Source of the DNA: Sphaerulina vaccinii
Taxonomy: Eukaryota; Ascomycota; Dothideomycetes; Mycosphaerellales; Mycosphaerellaceae
Length of the DNA: 64,000 nucleotides
Assembly (NCBI GenBank): GCA_022570795.1
Contig: JAKUDP010000013.1
Coordinates: forward strand, 620,001 to 684,000
Direction: 5' to 3'
A program made the position numbers and the translations under genes. This document shows, piece after piece, positions 25,088-37,005 of this stretch. The notes beneath the pieces are model-generated. The model was not told where the DNA came from. It did no database searches and saw only the letters and a list, made by a program, of their open reading frames with translations. Position 1 is the stretch's first letter; each line of letters begins with the position of its first letter.

Positions 25088-27017
25088 GGTTATAAGCCCG
25101 GGTTTGCAGAGGAAGTATTAGATAGTAATAGTTAGCCTTTTCTAATAGTAGGATACGAACCTGCGATAAAAGAAGTATCGGGAGACTCGAGGTATACCTA
25201 TCTATACTACTAAGAAGATATAGAAGATCCCGGCGAGTTCCGGACGTTCCTATAGGTAGATAAGATAGAGAAGAACCTAGTAAGGTATACTTAAGGAGCG
25301 GAGCTTATAGAGTATAAAGAGGAAAGGGTAAGCTAGAGGCTAAAGTACTATCTTATATAGATAAGACTTAACCTCTATACTAGAGTACTACTAATACCTT
25401 AGAAAGGTATATCCCTCTAAGAAGAGACTTTTTAAGTCTATCTGCAAGTATAGTTAAGTAGGAAACTATACTAAGCTTATCTAAGAGAGAAGGAAGAGAG
25501 TCTTAGACTAGGAAAGTAGCTATCTAGAAACTACTACTAAAATTGTTTGAAAGAGTATTAATTTTTAGGGAGTTTAGTTTTTAATATTTTAGATAAAATA
25601 GATTAAGAGCAAGGAAGTAGATTTAGAGGTAAGAGAGCTGCACTAATACTAATAAGAGAGAACTATAAGTCCTAGTTTAGGATAATAAGAATATATCTTA
25701 TATCTAAGTAAGTAGAATAGGTTCTATTAGAGACTATACTAGATACTCTAGTATTAACTCCTTTAGGATATATATTAACTATATTATCAGACTCGCTAGA
25801 TAGCTCTATTAAGAGAGCATCCTATAAGAAGTATAATATAGTAGCTCTCTATAAGATATATATCTATATATTAGTAGATAATTAGAAAGCGATATAGGAG
25901 ATTAAGATAGCAAGGAAGCTCTAGGAATAGGCTAAAAAGAGGTATAAGAGTAAGCTTTAAGCTATAGGAAGAAGCCTTCTCAAATAGTATACTACGTTCG
26001 AGATATAAGATAGCTAGACGATTAATAAAGTATAGTAGAGCCTAAGTACTATTGCAAGAAGGGTAGTTGCAATCTCCCTATAGTTTAAAGAAATTAAGAC
26101 TAAGAATAGGAAGATATAGCAACTCCTTATAGCTCTGCCTAAGTCCTACTTAATAATTAGAGACGGTATAGACCTAAGGCAGGATCTTGAGCCTTAGGAC
26201 ATCCTTGGAATCCTAAGAGAAAAATAGGAATAGATAATAGGCCGAGAGATAGCTATATTCGCTAAGAAAGGTACCTAGGAACTACTAGCCTGTTTCCTCT
26301 ATAGAGGACTATATATCTAGAATAATTGCTCTAGACTCGAGAGAGCAAAGAGGGCTACTAAGACTATAGTACTAAAGATAGGATACCGAGTTAAGAAAAG
26401 ACACTCTCTATTAAGACAAAGGAGGGGATCTTTACTAGGGAAAGATAAACTTAAAGAAATAGTAAAGAAACTTAAACTTAAAGTACAATCCCTTAAGAAG
26501 AAATCCAACTTAAGTAAGAAGTACCTAAAGAAGGCCTTTATAGTATAAGAAAATATAGAGTTACTAACTACCTTAGAAGCATCTTAGACCCTATTAGAGG
26601 ATAAGGATATAGATAAGGTAGCCTACTTAACTATAGACGCAAAAGGCAAGTATAGGCTATTAGAATAGCTACTTGACTCTTGTACTTCTACCTATATAAC
26701 TAACTAAGAATTACTCTTTAGGGAACTAAAACCTCTTTAGACTAGGAAGTGGATTAAAGTCGGTAGTAGCTACTTAATAGCTATATATATTAGGAAAGTA
26801 GTAATAGGAGGAAGAAAGGGGAAACAGATTGTACTAAAAGATATCCTATTTGTACCTAGTCTTAGAGTTAATCTTGTTTTATAGAGTTAGTTTAGTAAGT
26901 AGTTCGGTGTTTAACTACTAAAATTTATACTTGTTTTAGCCTCTAGAAAAGTAGTTATCTAGATAAGAATATTAGGAGGAGTCCTATTTATTAAGGAGAT
27001 TAATAAGAGTCTAGCTA

Positions 27018-27048
27018 AGTCCGCCGGGCCCTAGGGGCTCGACCGAAA
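27018..27048. repeat. GC-rich palindromic hairpin, site 1 in copy C
   Basis: Imperfect inverted repeat, CCGGGCCCTAGGGGCTCGA core, flanked by AAGTCCG and CCGAAAT. The equivalents, altered by RIP, are at about 18,900-18,935 (copy A) and 33,141-33,175 (copy B). It is far richer in G and C than its surroundings. Confidence 0.8.
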
Positions 27049-28110
27049 TCAAGTATACTTCTTATAGGAATTAATAGATAAAGTATATACTCTCTATATA
27101 TTAGAGAGTACCTAGAATTAGTAGGAGCTCTAGCATCGAAGGCTTGCACATTTTGGGGAAAAGGTAGTAAAGGACCTTTACTAGGTCTTAGATTTAAAGA
27201 GCCTAATACTAATTCCAAAGGAGTATAGGGTATGCAGGGTCTATGCAATAGCAAAGATAAAGTAGTATAGAGGGAAAGAGATATAGCAGAAGCCCTAAAG
27301 GCTAGCTCTTATATCTATTAATATCTATAGACCCCTGCCTATCTTAAGATTAGGATTCAAGTAGTAGCTTGAAATTATTAATAACTTCTTAAAAAAGAAG
27401 TAGGCCTTTCTACTAAAGTTAAGAATAGATATACTACCTGCCCTCTACTAATAGAAAAGGAAGGCGGAGCTTTAATCTAGAAATCCTCTCTAAGTAGTAA
27501 GGAGTAATAGAGCGAGGGAGCTTCTTACTATACTAAAGTAGTAGGAGAGAGAGAATAGAATCTCTTTCTATACTACTAAGGTATATAACTCTATTTAGAA
27601 TAGAGTTGTTAAAAGGTCGATCTAGACCTCTAAAGAAAGAGTAAGGGCAATGCTAGAAGAATCTAATATACTAATTAAGTTCTAGCCTAAGGTACTAGAA
27701 GTAAGTATTATTATTAGGAATATTCTTCCAAATAGGCCAGATATTAATAGATTTAAGGTCTTACCCGAGGAGGCATTCTTAGGATAGAGACCTCTAGTAT
27801 TATACTTTAGAGTCTAGGGCTATAGAGCAGTTATATATATAAACCTAAAGTCCTAGCTAGCTAGGATACGATTAGACAAACTAATAAATAGAGGCAAGGA
27901 TACTATATTTGTCGGTTATATTCTAGATACTACTAAAATATAGCTCTTCTAGGAGCCTAATATAGGGGCTATTAAGGCCTATAGTAATACTAAATAGTTT
28001 AAGTATAAGAAAGGAGGAGATTTGGAGTTGAATATTCCTAAGCTTAACTAATCTAGCATTGCACTAGTTAGGAAACTACTTAGGAGACTAAAGAAGTAGG
28101 AGGAGTTCTA

Positions 28111-28140
28111 AAGTCCGTCGGGCCCGGAGGCCCGACCAAA
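28111..28140. repeat. GC-rich palindromic hairpin, site 2 in copy C
   Basis: Inverted repeat TCGGGCCCGGAGGCCCGA with AAGTCCG before and CCAAAT after, so almost the same unit as site 1 but at another place in the polyprotein gene. Equivalents are near 17,805-17,840 (copy A) and 32,050-32,082 (copy B). Confidence 0.8.
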
Positions 28141-30222
28141 TATTAACTACTAATTATATAGCTTGGACCTCTACCGAAGGACAAGAAGGAGTACTAGAGG
28201 ATAGATCTAGAAGAAGAAAACTCCGGGAGTATATAGCTTTAGAAGGAGAAAATTAGAATAGAGCAGCCGACTAATTAGCCGACCGAAGTTTGTTAAGAGA
28301 CTAGTAGAAATATATATATTAGAAAATATCTAGATATTATATAAGATCTACTAGAAGCAAGGGTGCAATTCTAGAAGAGAAGAAGATCTATCTCGGATAA
28401 AGGGGAAGGACCTAAACCTAAGGCCTATAGTATAGTTATAAGGTAGATCCTCTAAAAGAGGTAGAGAGATAACGAAAAGGATATACCTAACCTAAAGTAT
28501 TATAAAGCATTCCTTAGCCTAATTAAAGAAGAAGGGAATTATATCTAGGAAACCTTAGTAGAGATTAAGGAGGTTGCATTTATAGTACTCGGACCTAATA
28601 TTACTTTAAAGCAAGAGGTCCCTATTCCAAAGTCCTATAAAGAGGCAATATAGGATTCTAAATAGAGCTATATATAGGAAGAAGTAATCTAGAGAGAACT
28701 AGTAGCTTTAGATAGTAACTATACCTAGAAGCCGGTTATACTACTAAAGGATGCAAACCTTATAATATCTAGGTAGGTCTTTAATATAAAAAGATTAATT
28801 AGTAGAGCTATTAAAAAGTTTAAGGCAAGACTAGTTACTAGAGGGTTCTCCTAGAAGTTTGGAGTAGACTTTAAAAACACCTTTATACTAACTATAAGGT
28901 ATAATACTTTAAGAGTATTTATAGTAGTTATTTGCGAGAAGGACTTAGAGATATACTAAGTAGATATAAATAATATATTTATAGAGAGCTCTCTAAAAGA
29001 AAATATCTATATAATCCTACCTCTAGGAGTAGAGGTCCTACTAAACTAGGTCCTAAAGATCCTAAGGAGTCTCTATAGACTTAAGTAAGTAGCAAGAGAC
29101 TAGAATAAACTCTACGTCTCAAAGCTAGAATAGATAGGATTCGATTAATTAGAGATCGACCTATACCTACTTATCTATAGGGAAAGAAGGATTATAGTCC
29201 TAACCTATATAGATAATATACCCGTTATAGTACTAGAGCTAAAGAATATTCTCTAGTTTAAGGAATAGCTTAGCAAGGTCTTTAAGATTAAGGATCTAAA
29301 GGAGCCAGAAAAAATTCTTAGGATAAAGATAATAAGGGACAGAGTTATAGGAACTCTAAAGCTTAATTAAGAATACTATATCTAAGAGAACCTTGCAAGG
29401 CTAAATATAACTAAGGAAAATGCCTATCTAACTCTCTTACTAATAGATAGTTATAAAAGCCTTACTAAGGCAATCCTATCTAATAAGAGATATACCAAAT
29501 AGGAGTACTAGAGCTAGACAGGTACGTAGATATAGCCGATAGTTATAATAAGACTAGATATTACTTTCGCTCTTAGCAGACTAAGCTTATATATAGCTAA
29601 CCTAATAAGGGGATATATAAATACTTTAAAGAAACTAGCAAGATACCTTAGGTCGTTCCTAGACCTAGAACTTATATTTAGGAGAGATAGTAGAGGACTT
29701 ATTAGATACTTAGACTCTAACTATATAATAGATAAGGTAGATAGAGTCTTAATCCTCGGATCTATCTTCTTCCTCTATAGAGTACTAGTATCTTAGATAA
29801 GTAAGAAGTAGAAGTCTGTAGTAATATCAACTATAGAGGCTAAGTATATAGCTCTAAATATATATACTAAGCAATCTTAATTCCTAGCAGCACTTCTAAG
29901 GGAAATAGACTATATAGAGCTAGTAGGAGAATATTCTTTTTAACTACTTATTAAAGCAAACTCTAATACGGTAAATAAACTCAGACCTGTTTAGATTATA
30001 GGAGACAACTAAGTATCTTTGACCCTTGTTAAGGATGCCTATACCTATAAGAGATTAAAGTATATTAATATTGCTTATAATAATATTAGGAGACTTTAGT
30101 AGCAACGGAGGATAGTAGTAGCATATATCCTAACAAAAGAGATAGTTGCAGATAGGTTAACTAAGCTAAAGAATAGTCTCTAATTCTAGGAGTTTGTAAG
30201 ACAACTCCGGCTTGCTTAGCCT

Positions 30223-30246
30223 CTATCGGGCCCCCGGGCCCGATAG
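30223..30246. repeat. GC-rich palindromic hairpin, site 4 in copy C
   Basis: Inverted repeat CTATCGGGCCC...GGGCCCGATAG close to the end of the coding region. The corresponding places in copies A (about 15,690) and B (about 24,220) have an unrelated sequence without the palindrome. Confidence 0.8.
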
Positions 30247-30307
30247 GTTTATATAAGAGATAAGTGCTAGAATGCAGGGTAGAAGGACTATCTAGCCTAA
30301 GTAGGAG

Positions 30308-30553
30308 TATTAGAAAGTATAGTCTAGTTGGACTATCTAAGAGATACCCCCTAGGGATTAGAATATATAATATAGGTTATATAATAATAGGTCGCGTAAC
30401 TTATCTAATACTCTATATCTTAGGAGGAGATGCAACCTGTAACTAACTAATATAATTAACACGGTTGGTTTCTATCTGACGCTTCTACTTCTATCGCGTA
30501 TTAAGACCCTTCCTACACGTCGTAGGCGTATATATTATTATCCTATTTCGATA
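30308..30553 (+). repeat. 3' LTR of Copia copy C
   Basis: 246 bases, differing from the 5' LTR by a small number of mainly transition changes. Confidence 0.97.
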
Positions 30554-33500
30554 GTTTCTTTAAAGTATTTATATATTCCCTTATTAGGTTAGCTATATAT
30601 AAGCTTAGTCTACTAAGAGCAAAAGCAATATCTAGTTTTATTATAACTATCGGCTATATCTATATACCTATCTAGCTTTAGTACTTCTATTTAGTATATC
30701 TCTTATTAGATAGAATTGCCTTAGTTAGGCTTTTATAACTATCTATTAGTAAGAGAGTTAGATAGGTATTTTCTTTAGTTATATTTAGCTTTATAAAGTT
30801 CTTTTAGATATAGTATTCTTAATTAAGCTTTAGAGTTTCTATAACTCTATTTCTTATTATTTTTATTCTAAGAATCTTTTCTAGCTTCTTTAGATTCTTA
30901 ATTTTAAAAACTTTACTAAGCTATTTTTTAAACTAGATAATATTCTTTAGCTCTAGTACTATAATAGGTATATTATTTATATAAATTAGAACTATAATTC
31001 TTTTTTCCCTATAGATAAGTAGGTATAGGTCGATCTCTAATTAATTAAATCCTATCTATTCTAGCTTTGAGATATAGAGTTTATTCTAGTCTCTTACTAC
31101 TTACTTAAGTCTATAGAGACTCTTTAGAATTTTTAGAACCTAGTTTAATAGAACCTCTACTTCTAGAGGTAGAATTATATAGATATCTTTTTTTAGAAAG
31201 CTCTTTATAAATATATTATTTATATCTACTTAGTATATCTCTAAGTCCTTTTTGCAAATAACTACTATAAATACTTTTAAAGTATTATACTTTATAGTTA
31301 GTATAAAGATATCCTTAAAGTCTACTTTAAACTTCTAGGAGAACTCTCTAGTAACTAGTCTTATTTTAAACTTTTTAATAGTTCTACTAATTAATCTTTT
31401 TATATTAAAGACCTACCTAGATATTATAAAGTTTATACCTTTTAGTAGTATAACTAGCTTCTAGGTATAGTTACTATCTAAAGCTACTAGTTCTCTTTAG
31501 ATTACTTCTTCCTATATATAGCTCTATTTAGAATTCTATATTACCTCTTTATAGGACTTTGGAATAGAGACCTCTTGCTTTAAAGTAATATTAGGTCTAA
31601 GTACTATAAATGCAACCTTCTTAATCTCTACTAAGGTTTCCTAGATATAATTCCTTTCTTCTTTAATTAGGCTAAGAAATACTTTATAATACTTTAGGTT
31701 AGGTATATTTTCTTTTTTATCTCTCTATCTCTTTTAGAGAACCTACTTTATAACTATACTATAGGCCTTAGGTTTAGGTTCTTCTTCTTTATCTAAGAAA
31801 GATTTTTTTCTTTTCTAGAATTATACTTTTACTTCTAGTAGATTTTATATAATATCTAGATATTTTCTAATATATATATTTCTACTAGTTCTTTAATAAA
31901 CTTTAGTTAGCTAATTAGTCGGCTACTCTATTCTAATTTTCTCCTTCTAAAGCTATATACTCCTAGAGTTTTCTTTTTCTAAATCTATCCTCTAGTACTT
32001 TTTCTTATCCTTTAGTAGAGGTCTAAGCTATATAATTAGTAGTTAATATTTGGTCGGGCCTCTAGAGCCCGATAGACTTTAGAACTTCTTCTACTTCTTT
32101 AGTCTCCTAACTAGTTTCCTAACTAGTATAATACTAGATTAGTTAAGCCTAGGAATATTTAACTCCAAATCTCCTCCTTTCTTATACTTAAACTACTTAG
32201 TATTACTATAGGCCTTAATAGCCCCTATATTAGGCTTCTAGAAGAGCTATATTTTAGTAGTATCTAGAATATAACTAACGAATATAGTATCCTTGCCTCT
32301 ATTTATTAGTTTATCTAATTATATTCTAGCTAGCTAGGACTTTAGGTTTATATATACTACTACTTTATAGCTCTAGACTCTAAAGTATAATACTAAAGGT
32401 CTCTATTCTAAGAATACTTTCTTAAGTAAGACTTTAAATCTATTAATATCTAGCCTATTTAGAAGAGTATTCCTAATAATAATACTTACTTCTAGTACCT
32501 TAGGCTAGAACTTAATTAGTATATTAGATTCTTCTAGTATTACTCTTACTCTTTCTTTAGAGGTCTAGATCGACCTTTTAATAACTCTATTCTAAATAGA
32601 GTTATATACCTTAGTAGTATAGAAAGAGATTCTATTTTCTCTTTCCTACTATTTTAGTATAGTAAGAAGCTTCCTAGCTCTATTACTTCTTACTACTTAG
32701 AGAGAATTTCTAGATTAAAGCTCTACTTTCCTTTTCTATTAGTAGAGGGTAGATAGTATATCTATTCTTAACTTTAGTAGAAAGGCCTACTTCTTTTTTA
32801 AGAAGTTATTAATAATTTCAAGCTACTACTTAAATTCTAATTTTAAGATAGGTAGAGGTCTATAGATATTAATAGATATAAAAGCTAGCTTTTAGGGCTT
32901 CTACTATATCTCTTTCCCTCTATACTACTTTATCTTTACTATTATATAGACTCTATATACTCTATACTCCTTTGGAATTAGTATTAGGCTTTTTAAATCT
33001 AAGACCTAGTAAAGGTTTTTTACTACCTTCTTCCCAAAATGTGCAAGCCTTTAATGCTAGAGCTCCTACTAATCCTAGGTACTCTCTAATATATAGAAAG
33101 TATATACTTTATCTATTAATTTCTATAAGAAGTATACTTAATTTTAGTCGAGCTTCTAGAGCCTAATAGACTTAGCTAGACTCTTATTAATCTCTTTAAT
33201 AAATAGGACTCCTTCTAATATTCTTATCTAGATAACTACTTTTCTAGAGGCTAAAACAAGTATAAATTTTAGTAGTTAAATACTAAACTACTTACTAAAC
33301 TAATTCTATAAAATAAGATTTACTCTAAGTCTAGATATAAAAAGAATATTTCTTAGTATAATCTATTTGCTCTTTCTACCCCCTATTACTACTTTTCCTA
33401 TATATATAGCTATTAGATAGCTACTTCTAACCTTAATCTACTTTCTAGCCTAAAGAGGCTTTAGTTCTCTAAAAAGTAATTCTTAGTTAGTTATATAGAT

Positions 33501-35127
33501 AGAAGTATAAGAGTTAAGTAGCTATTCTAATAGTCTATACTTGCCTTTAGCTTCTATAGTAGAGTAGGCTACTTTATTAATATCCTTATTCTTAGATAGA
33601 GTCTAGAATAGGTCTAAAGTAGTTAGCGACTCTATATCTTATACTATAAAAGCTTTTTTCGAATATTTTTTACTTAATTTCTTAAAAGATTATACTTTAA
33701 GCTAGAGTCTTTTTACTACTACTTTTAGCTTATTCTTATTAAGTAAAGAACTCCTCCTAGCTTATATTAGAGAGGGTCTCTTTTCGACTCTATTTAGTTA
33801 GGTCCCTAGAGCCTAATAGGACTTAGTAGCTTTCTTTATCTATTTAAGTCTAGAGTATTTCCTCTAGGTATATAGTCTTTTATAGAGGAAATATTCTAGT
33901 AGTTGCTAGGTACCTTTCCTAGCAAATATAGCTATCTCTCTTTAGTTTATAGACTCTTCTACTTCTAGTATCTAGAGAATATTCTCTAGTATTAGGTTCT
34001 TCTAAGCTAGGATAGTCTATCTAGTACTTTTATATCTATCTAGTAGGGAGAAGAGTAGATGCTTAATCCTTGTTTCTAGAGTCTTATAGTAAGACTCTCT
34101 CTAGTTAATCTCTACTATTCTTCTACCTAGGTTCCTAAAGTAGATCTATAAGCTTCTAATTCTATCTTCTAGTCCTATTTTAAAGTTTATATACTCCTAG
34201 ATAATAGCTATTATATAGGCTTGCTAGACCTTACTATACTTATTATATAGAGTTGTCTAGATATTAAAGGCCCTCTTCTCCTCTATTACCTTATTCTAAT
34301 TATTCTACTCTAGGTATTTAGTTAGCTTATAGATTATCTAAGTATTTGCTTTCCTCTACTATAGGCTAAATTTTAAGTATTCTAGCCCTAGGAAACTATT
34401 AGGTATCTTTATAGATAATAAGAACAACTCCTCTAACTAGGGAGTCTATAATATTCTCTTTTTAGTATCTTTTAGATCTAAGATTACCTAGAAGATCTTC
34501 TTTCTCTCTAGGTTGTTTTCCTATAGTTTAAACTATAGCCTCTAGTTCTCTCTTAATAGAACTAGTATAGCTCTCTTACCTCTAAATCTACTTTCTTACT
34601 CTTAATCTATTTTATTTAAAATATTAAAAACTAAACTTTAAAAATTAATACTTTTTTAAATAATTTTAGTAGTAGTTTCTAGATAGCTACTTTCCTAGTC
34701 TAAGACTTTCTTTCTTCTCTTTTAGATAAGCTTAGTATAGTTTCCTATATTTCCTACTTATTTATACTTATAAATAGACTTAAATAGTCTCTTTTTAAAA
34801 GAATATATCTTTCTAAAGTATTAGTAGTATTCTAGTATAGAGATTAAGTTTTATTTATATAAAATAGTACTTTAGCTTCTAGCTTACTCTTTCCTTTTTA
34901 TACTTTTTAAGCTCTATTTCTTAAGTATATCTTATTAGGTTCTTCTCTATTTTATCTACTTATAGGAATATCCGGAACTCGCTAGGATCTTCTATATCTT
35001 TTTAGTAGTATAGATAGGTATACCTCGAGTCTCCTAATACTCCTTTTATTATAGGTTTGTATCCTACTATTAGAAAAGGCTAACTATTACTATCTAATAC
35101 TTCCTCTATAAACCTAGGCTTATAACC

Positions 35128-35374
35128 TATTAAATTGGAATAATAATATATATACTTATAATATATAGAAAAAGTCTCGATATATAATAGAAGTAGAAGT
35201 ATTAGATAGGAACTAACTATATTAATTATATTAGTTAGATATAGGTTGTATCTCCTTCTAAGATATAGAGTATTAGATAAGTTATATAACCTACTACTAT
35301 ATAATATATATTATATAATCTAATCCCTAAGAGGGTGTCTTTTAGATAGTCTAACTAGACTATATTTTCTAATA
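35128..35374 (-). repeat. 5' LTR of Copia copy B
   Basis: 247 bases; it starts TATTAAATTGG, where copies A and B-left have TATCGAATT, a difference of RIP type. Confidence 0.95.
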
Positions 35375-35379
35375 TTATT

Positions 35380-36800
35380 TATATTATTTTTATTATATTT
35401 AGAGAGTTACTCCTTCTTAGAACTTCCTTCTATAGACTAGTTTTATTCTTCCTTCTTAGATTCGATTTTAGAAGAGTAATTTTCTTTATTATAATAAGAC
35501 TTATTAATATCTTCTTTATTAGCAAGCCTTAGCTTAGAATAGAGTTCTTATAGTTTATTTAGAATAGGTAATAGCTTGCTCCTATCCCTATACTATTAGA
35601 TTAGCTATAAATTTATACCTTTGCCTAGAGGGCTAGGCTAAAAGTTCGTATCTCTTTTAGAAGATATATATATCTAGTATAAGTTGTTATAATAGAATTA
35701 CTAGTAAAGGCTTCTATATTTGACTTATCTTTCTTAGTATAGGTCGAGGTTTACTTATTATTCTATTATACTAAAGGATCGGACTTACTTATAAAAGGTT
35801 ATAGATTTATTATAACCTCCTTATCTATTTCCCTTCTACTATATTATATTAAAGGGCTATTACTATACTATATTCTTTAAATAGTAGTCTCTCTTTATAT
35901 AGCCTTCCTTACTATATCTATAATAGGTTAGTTCTTCTCGCTTCTTATAGAGCTTTCTTTTACCTCTAGCTCTAAACTTCTTACCTTTCTCGATATTATT
36001 AAGCTCTATTAGTTGCGGACTATAGTATAGCTACGACCTTAGTTACTATTATTCTTAGTACTTGTCTCTAGCTAAGAAGTAGCTAGTTCTTCCTTATTAT
36101 TTAGTAGTATATCTAGCTACTCTAGCTATCTTAGAGTTATACTATTTCTCGAGAGCTTGTTTATAGAAGCTATTATCGATTTTAATAGTTTCCTTAATTA
36201 ACTAGGTAAGGTTCTTAATAATAACTACTTACTTAGTATAGGCTAGTTTGTCTTTAACTTAATTTTTAAGACTTCTATAGTATATTACTTAGAGGGCTTT
36301 GTTGTCCTAACTAATAATATATATATATTTCTAGAACTTAGCTATATACTCGGATATAGAAGCGGTCTATTTAAGATACTATATAATATAGATAGTAGTA
36401 CTAACTTTATTAGAGATTCTAAATAGAGTAGTTATCTAGCTTCTAAACTAATTATACTTAGTAAAGATTCTATTCTTATCTTTATTATTATAGAGGTAGA
36501 ATTCTAGGTATAGCTTAAGCTAGTATTTAGCGCGTCTATAAAGGAAGGTAGAGGCAAATAGTATCTTATTTTTATTTTTAACTTTATTAAACCTAAAGTA
36601 TAAGGCTAGTTAATTAAACTAGGTAGATAGTTTGTTATAGTCTCTATAATAGAGGTCTAGCTTAGCGACTTTAAGATTCTTAAGGTCGAGTTGTCTAGCG
36701 TTTGCCTAGGTTTGCAAAGATTAAATAGTTCCTACTTTACTAGAAGTAGGAGTTCCTCTAGAGCTTCCTATAATAGATATATTATAAGAGTATATAAAGC
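35380..36800 (-). mobile_element. minus-strand Gypsy remnant, piece 3 (Gag)
   Basis: The reverse complement of about 36,530-36,720 reads as a Gypsy Gag: DLKNLKVAKLDLYY, then LALYFRFNKVKN and KILFASTFL, interrupted only by RIP-type stops. This is the retrotransposon capsid domain pattern. It is the upstream part of the element whose pol lies at 21,135-23,912 and 14,642-15,389. A second copy of the same Gag stretch occurs at 48394-48684. Confidence 0.8.
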
Positions 36801-37005
36801 TATTAGGTTATAGGGGACCTAATAATCTTACTAAGTAGAGGCTAAGCTTAATCTAGTTAGAGCTTATTAATATATCTATAAGAGAGTAAGTAAAGAAGGT
36901 TCTTATATTCTAATTAGTAAAATAGAATAGTAAGTTATATATAATAACTATTTATAACTACGATATTTATTACCTATATATATAAAGGAGATTCTTCTTT
37001 TAATC
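36801..37005 (-). repeat. truncated 5' LTR of the minus-strand Gypsy element
   Basis: It begins TATTAGGTTATAG like the complete 364-base LTR at 48685-49048 but loses similarity after about 205 bases. The remaining LTR is replaced by other sequence. Confidence 0.7.

Larger units (their letters stand above)
25090..30306 (+). pseudogene. Copia Gag-Pol polyprotein relic of copy C
   Basis: Order of domains on the plus strand: a Gag-like part (about 25,170-26,300), a protease with the LDSCTSTYI active-site segment (about 26,670), a GAG-pre-integrase segment with HRRLAHFGEKVVKDL (about 27,130), and an integrase core to about 27,700. A variable region with two hairpin palindromes follows. The reverse transcriptase (about 28,630-29,300) has KARLVTRGFSQKFGVDF, and its catalytic box reads TYIDN where YVDD is usual, as expected of a G-to-A change. 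RNase H (about 29,680-30,180) ends with IVADRLTKLKNSL. Stops are almost all TAG, from CAG or TGG by C-to-T or G-to-A change. This protein is a relic only. Confidence 0.9.
24842..30553 (+). mobile_element. Copia-type LTR retrotransposon, copy C (youngest, nested in copy B)
   Basis: 5,712 bases on the plus strand with 246-base LTRs (24842-25087 and 30308-30553) and the target-site duplication GTTTC (24837-24841 and 30554-30558). The uninterrupted target can be seen in copy A near 16,320. The primer-binding sequence GGTTATAAGCCCGG (25088-25101) suits half-tRNA priming from the anticodon arm of a methionine tRNA, as known for copia. A purine-rich tract precedes the 3' LTR. One long frame is readable through TAG codons where Gln or Trp is expected. 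The copy is clearly richer in G and C than A and B, so it has undergone less RIP. It is not able to make an intact polyprotein. Confidence 0.97.
23913..35374 (-). mobile_element. Copia-type LTR retrotransposon, copy B, interrupted by copy C
   Basis: A minus-strand element with 247-base LTRs at 23913-24159 and 35128-35374 and the target-site duplication TTATT (23908-23912 and 35375-35379). Removing copy C and one copy of its GTTTC duplication leaves 5,745 bases, exactly the length of copy A. It is heavily RIP-mutated with no usable reading frame. Hairpin palindromes lie near 32,065, 33,155 and 33,805, at the same sites as in copy A. It sits in the older minus-strand Gypsy remnant. Confidence 0.95.

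Noticed and set aside
26317..33166. Open frames inside the Copia copies (26317-26508 -, 27015-27254 -, 30264-30446 +, 32972-33166 +)
   Set aside because: They lie antisense to the Copia polyprotein frame or span the 3' LTR junction. They persist because RIP creates stops unevenly, and they have no independent support.
14278..37005. One long element bounded by the LTRs at 14278 and 36801
   Set aside because: The two LTRs are in opposite orientation and the interior consists of separately bounded insertions, so they cannot be the two ends of a single retrotransposon.
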